Source: JAEUIA01 sp038330085 (GTDB lineage Bacteria > Planctomycetota > UBA1135 > GCA-002686595). From it: 13,683 nucleotides of DNA. Below, piece after piece: positions 13,143 through 13,683 of the stretch. The stretch covers positions 1 through 13,683 of the forward strand of contig JBBQNP010000121.1 of the NCBI GenBank assembly GCA_038330085.1, read 5' to 3'. Below the pieces are notes generated by a model that was given only the letters and a program-made list of their open reading frames with translations, searched no databases and was not told the DNA's origin. Numbering within the stretch: position 1 is the stretch's first letter; each line of letters starts with the position of its first letter. Made by a program: the position numbers and the translations under genes.

Positions 13143-13683
13143 TCAGGGTGCCCACACGACGCGGATTCCGTTGGTCAGGTTGTAGAGCGACGTCGTGCAG
13201 AAGGCTCCCGCGTTGCGGTACCACGCTTGGTAGAAGGTCTCCCCGCCTGCGAGCGGAATCGTCCCCGCCACGGAGATGGGATCGTCGAAGGACTCGGGGT
13301 ACTGCGAAGTCCCGGTCGGATTGTGTTTTCCACCGAGGCGTCGAATCGACGTGGCGATGCAGCGGATGCCGTCACCGAACACCGCGCCGTAGTAGCCTCC
13401 CGCCGGAGGCAGACCTTGGAAGTAGAGCGCGGTGCTTCCCGGCGGCATCCCGCTCCCGAGCAGGACGAACGTATCGGCGGTCACCTGCGGATTGCCGACC
13501 GAGGACAGGTTCGCTCCGTTCGGGTTGATCGAGTTGGCGCAACCGTTCCCCGCCGCTCCCACGTTGCCGCACGGACAGCCCGTCGCGGTGCCGTCGCCGA
13601 AGCAGAAGGGCTCGGTGAACCCGCCCTCGCAGCCATCGTAGAGAGCCGCGGACACGTCGGCCGTGCCGTACTGGAAGTTGTAG
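13143..13683 (-). CDS. Secreted protein, C-terminal part only (start beyond right edge)
   Basis: An open frame entering from the right edge gives 179 residues (beginning YNFQYGTADVSAAL) and ends at TGA 13145-13143. The portion seen has a Cys/Gly-rich linker (FCFGDGTATGCPCGN, then GNGCANSINPNG) followed by a beta-rich module: TFVLLGSGMPPGSTALYFQG, FGDGIRCIATSIRRLGG, GETFYQAWYRN and LTNGIRVVWAP. This is the same kind of C-terminal module as in the subtilase at 3979-5844, with SG-PP-ST-L-F-G, FG-G-RC and the aromatic WYRN in the same order. The Cys content and lack of charge suit an extracellular protein. A GTG at 13655 could be mistaken for a start, but the frame continues upstream of it with protein-like sequence, so the gene is truncated by the window. 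The function of the missing N-terminal region is unknown. Confidence 0.82.
   Translation of the reverse strand, partial: YNFQYGTADVSAALYDGCEGGFTEPFCFGDGTATGCPCGNVGAAGNGCANSINPNGANLSSVGNPQVTADTFVLLGSGMPPGSTALYFQGLPPAGGYYGAVFGDGIRCIATSIRRLGGKHNPTGTSQYPESFDDPISVAGTIPLAGGETFYQAWYRNAGAFCTTSLYNLTNGIRVVWAP

Noticed and set aside
12971..13185. Perfect AAGGAGGTG on the plus strand as a ribosome site for a plus-strand gene starting near 12997
   Set aside because: Spacing to the GTG at 12997 is too long (about 17 bases), and the resulting 62-residue frame is low-complexity and overlaps the end of the minus-strand secreted-protein gene.
13143..13655. GTG at 13655 as the start of a complete small protein
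   Set aside because: The frame continues to the window edge with protein-like residues (YNFQYGTAD), and the visible portion is only the C-terminal module of a larger exported protein.
1..13683. Defence system, prophage, transposon, CRISPR array, tRNA or rRNA
   Set aside because: I looked for integrase, transposase, terminal inverted repeats, regularly spaced direct repeats and tRNA cloverleaf signatures on both strands and saw none. The gene content is transport, envelope, exported enzymes and purine synthesis.

Overview
The window is high-GC bacterial DNA with seven well-supported protein-coding genes (two cut by the window edges), one marginal 24-codon leader ORF, and no rRNA, tRNA, CRISPR array, insertion sequence or phage gene that I can see. 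The source is most likely a planctomycete or a close relative. The grounds are an ECF-type sigma factor fused through a membrane helix to a very long chain of carboxypeptidase-regulatory-like repeats, and a Cys/Gly/Pro-rich C-terminal module present on two unrelated secreted proteins here (the subtilase and the right-edge protein). This is a judgement from protein architecture; no marker gene is present to confirm it.

Layout. (1) 1-642 minus: N-terminal half of a dicarboxylate/amino-acid:cation symporter, running off the left edge. (2) 689-3667 minus: the 992-residue sigma factor/surface-repeat fusion, 46 bases upstream of the symporter on the same strand. (3) 3668-3978: divergent intergenic region. 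(4) 3979-5844 plus: exported S8 subtilisin-like protease with prodomain and C-terminal module. (5) 5950-7110 minus: cytoplasmic GT4-type glycosyltransferase, convergent with the protease and separated from it by a strong hairpin. (6) 7311-9521 plus: membrane GT-C-type glycosyltransferase with a C-terminal beta-sandwich module, divergent from the GT4 gene and perhaps translationally coupled to a tiny upstream ORF. (7) 9582-11336 minus: Tat-exported vanadium-dependent haloperoxidase, convergent with the GT-C gene across a 32-base near-palindrome. (8) 11489-12970 minus: purF, with a clear downstream hairpin. (9) 13143-13683 minus: C-terminal end of a secreted protein, running off the right edge.

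How the genes may work together. The two glycosyltransferases face each other around a shared 200-base promoter region and could act in one surface-glycan pathway: a cytosolic nucleotide-sugar enzyme and a membrane enzyme using a polyprenyl-linked sugar. The protease, haloperoxidase, right-edge protein and the repeat tail of the sigma factor are all predicted to lie outside the cytoplasm, so the window is dominated by cell-envelope and exported functions, with purF as the one housekeeping gene. The sigma fusion is the most unusual item: its architecture suggests a transcription factor tethered to the membrane with its own external sensor. The sequence does not show that the neighbours form one dedicated system.
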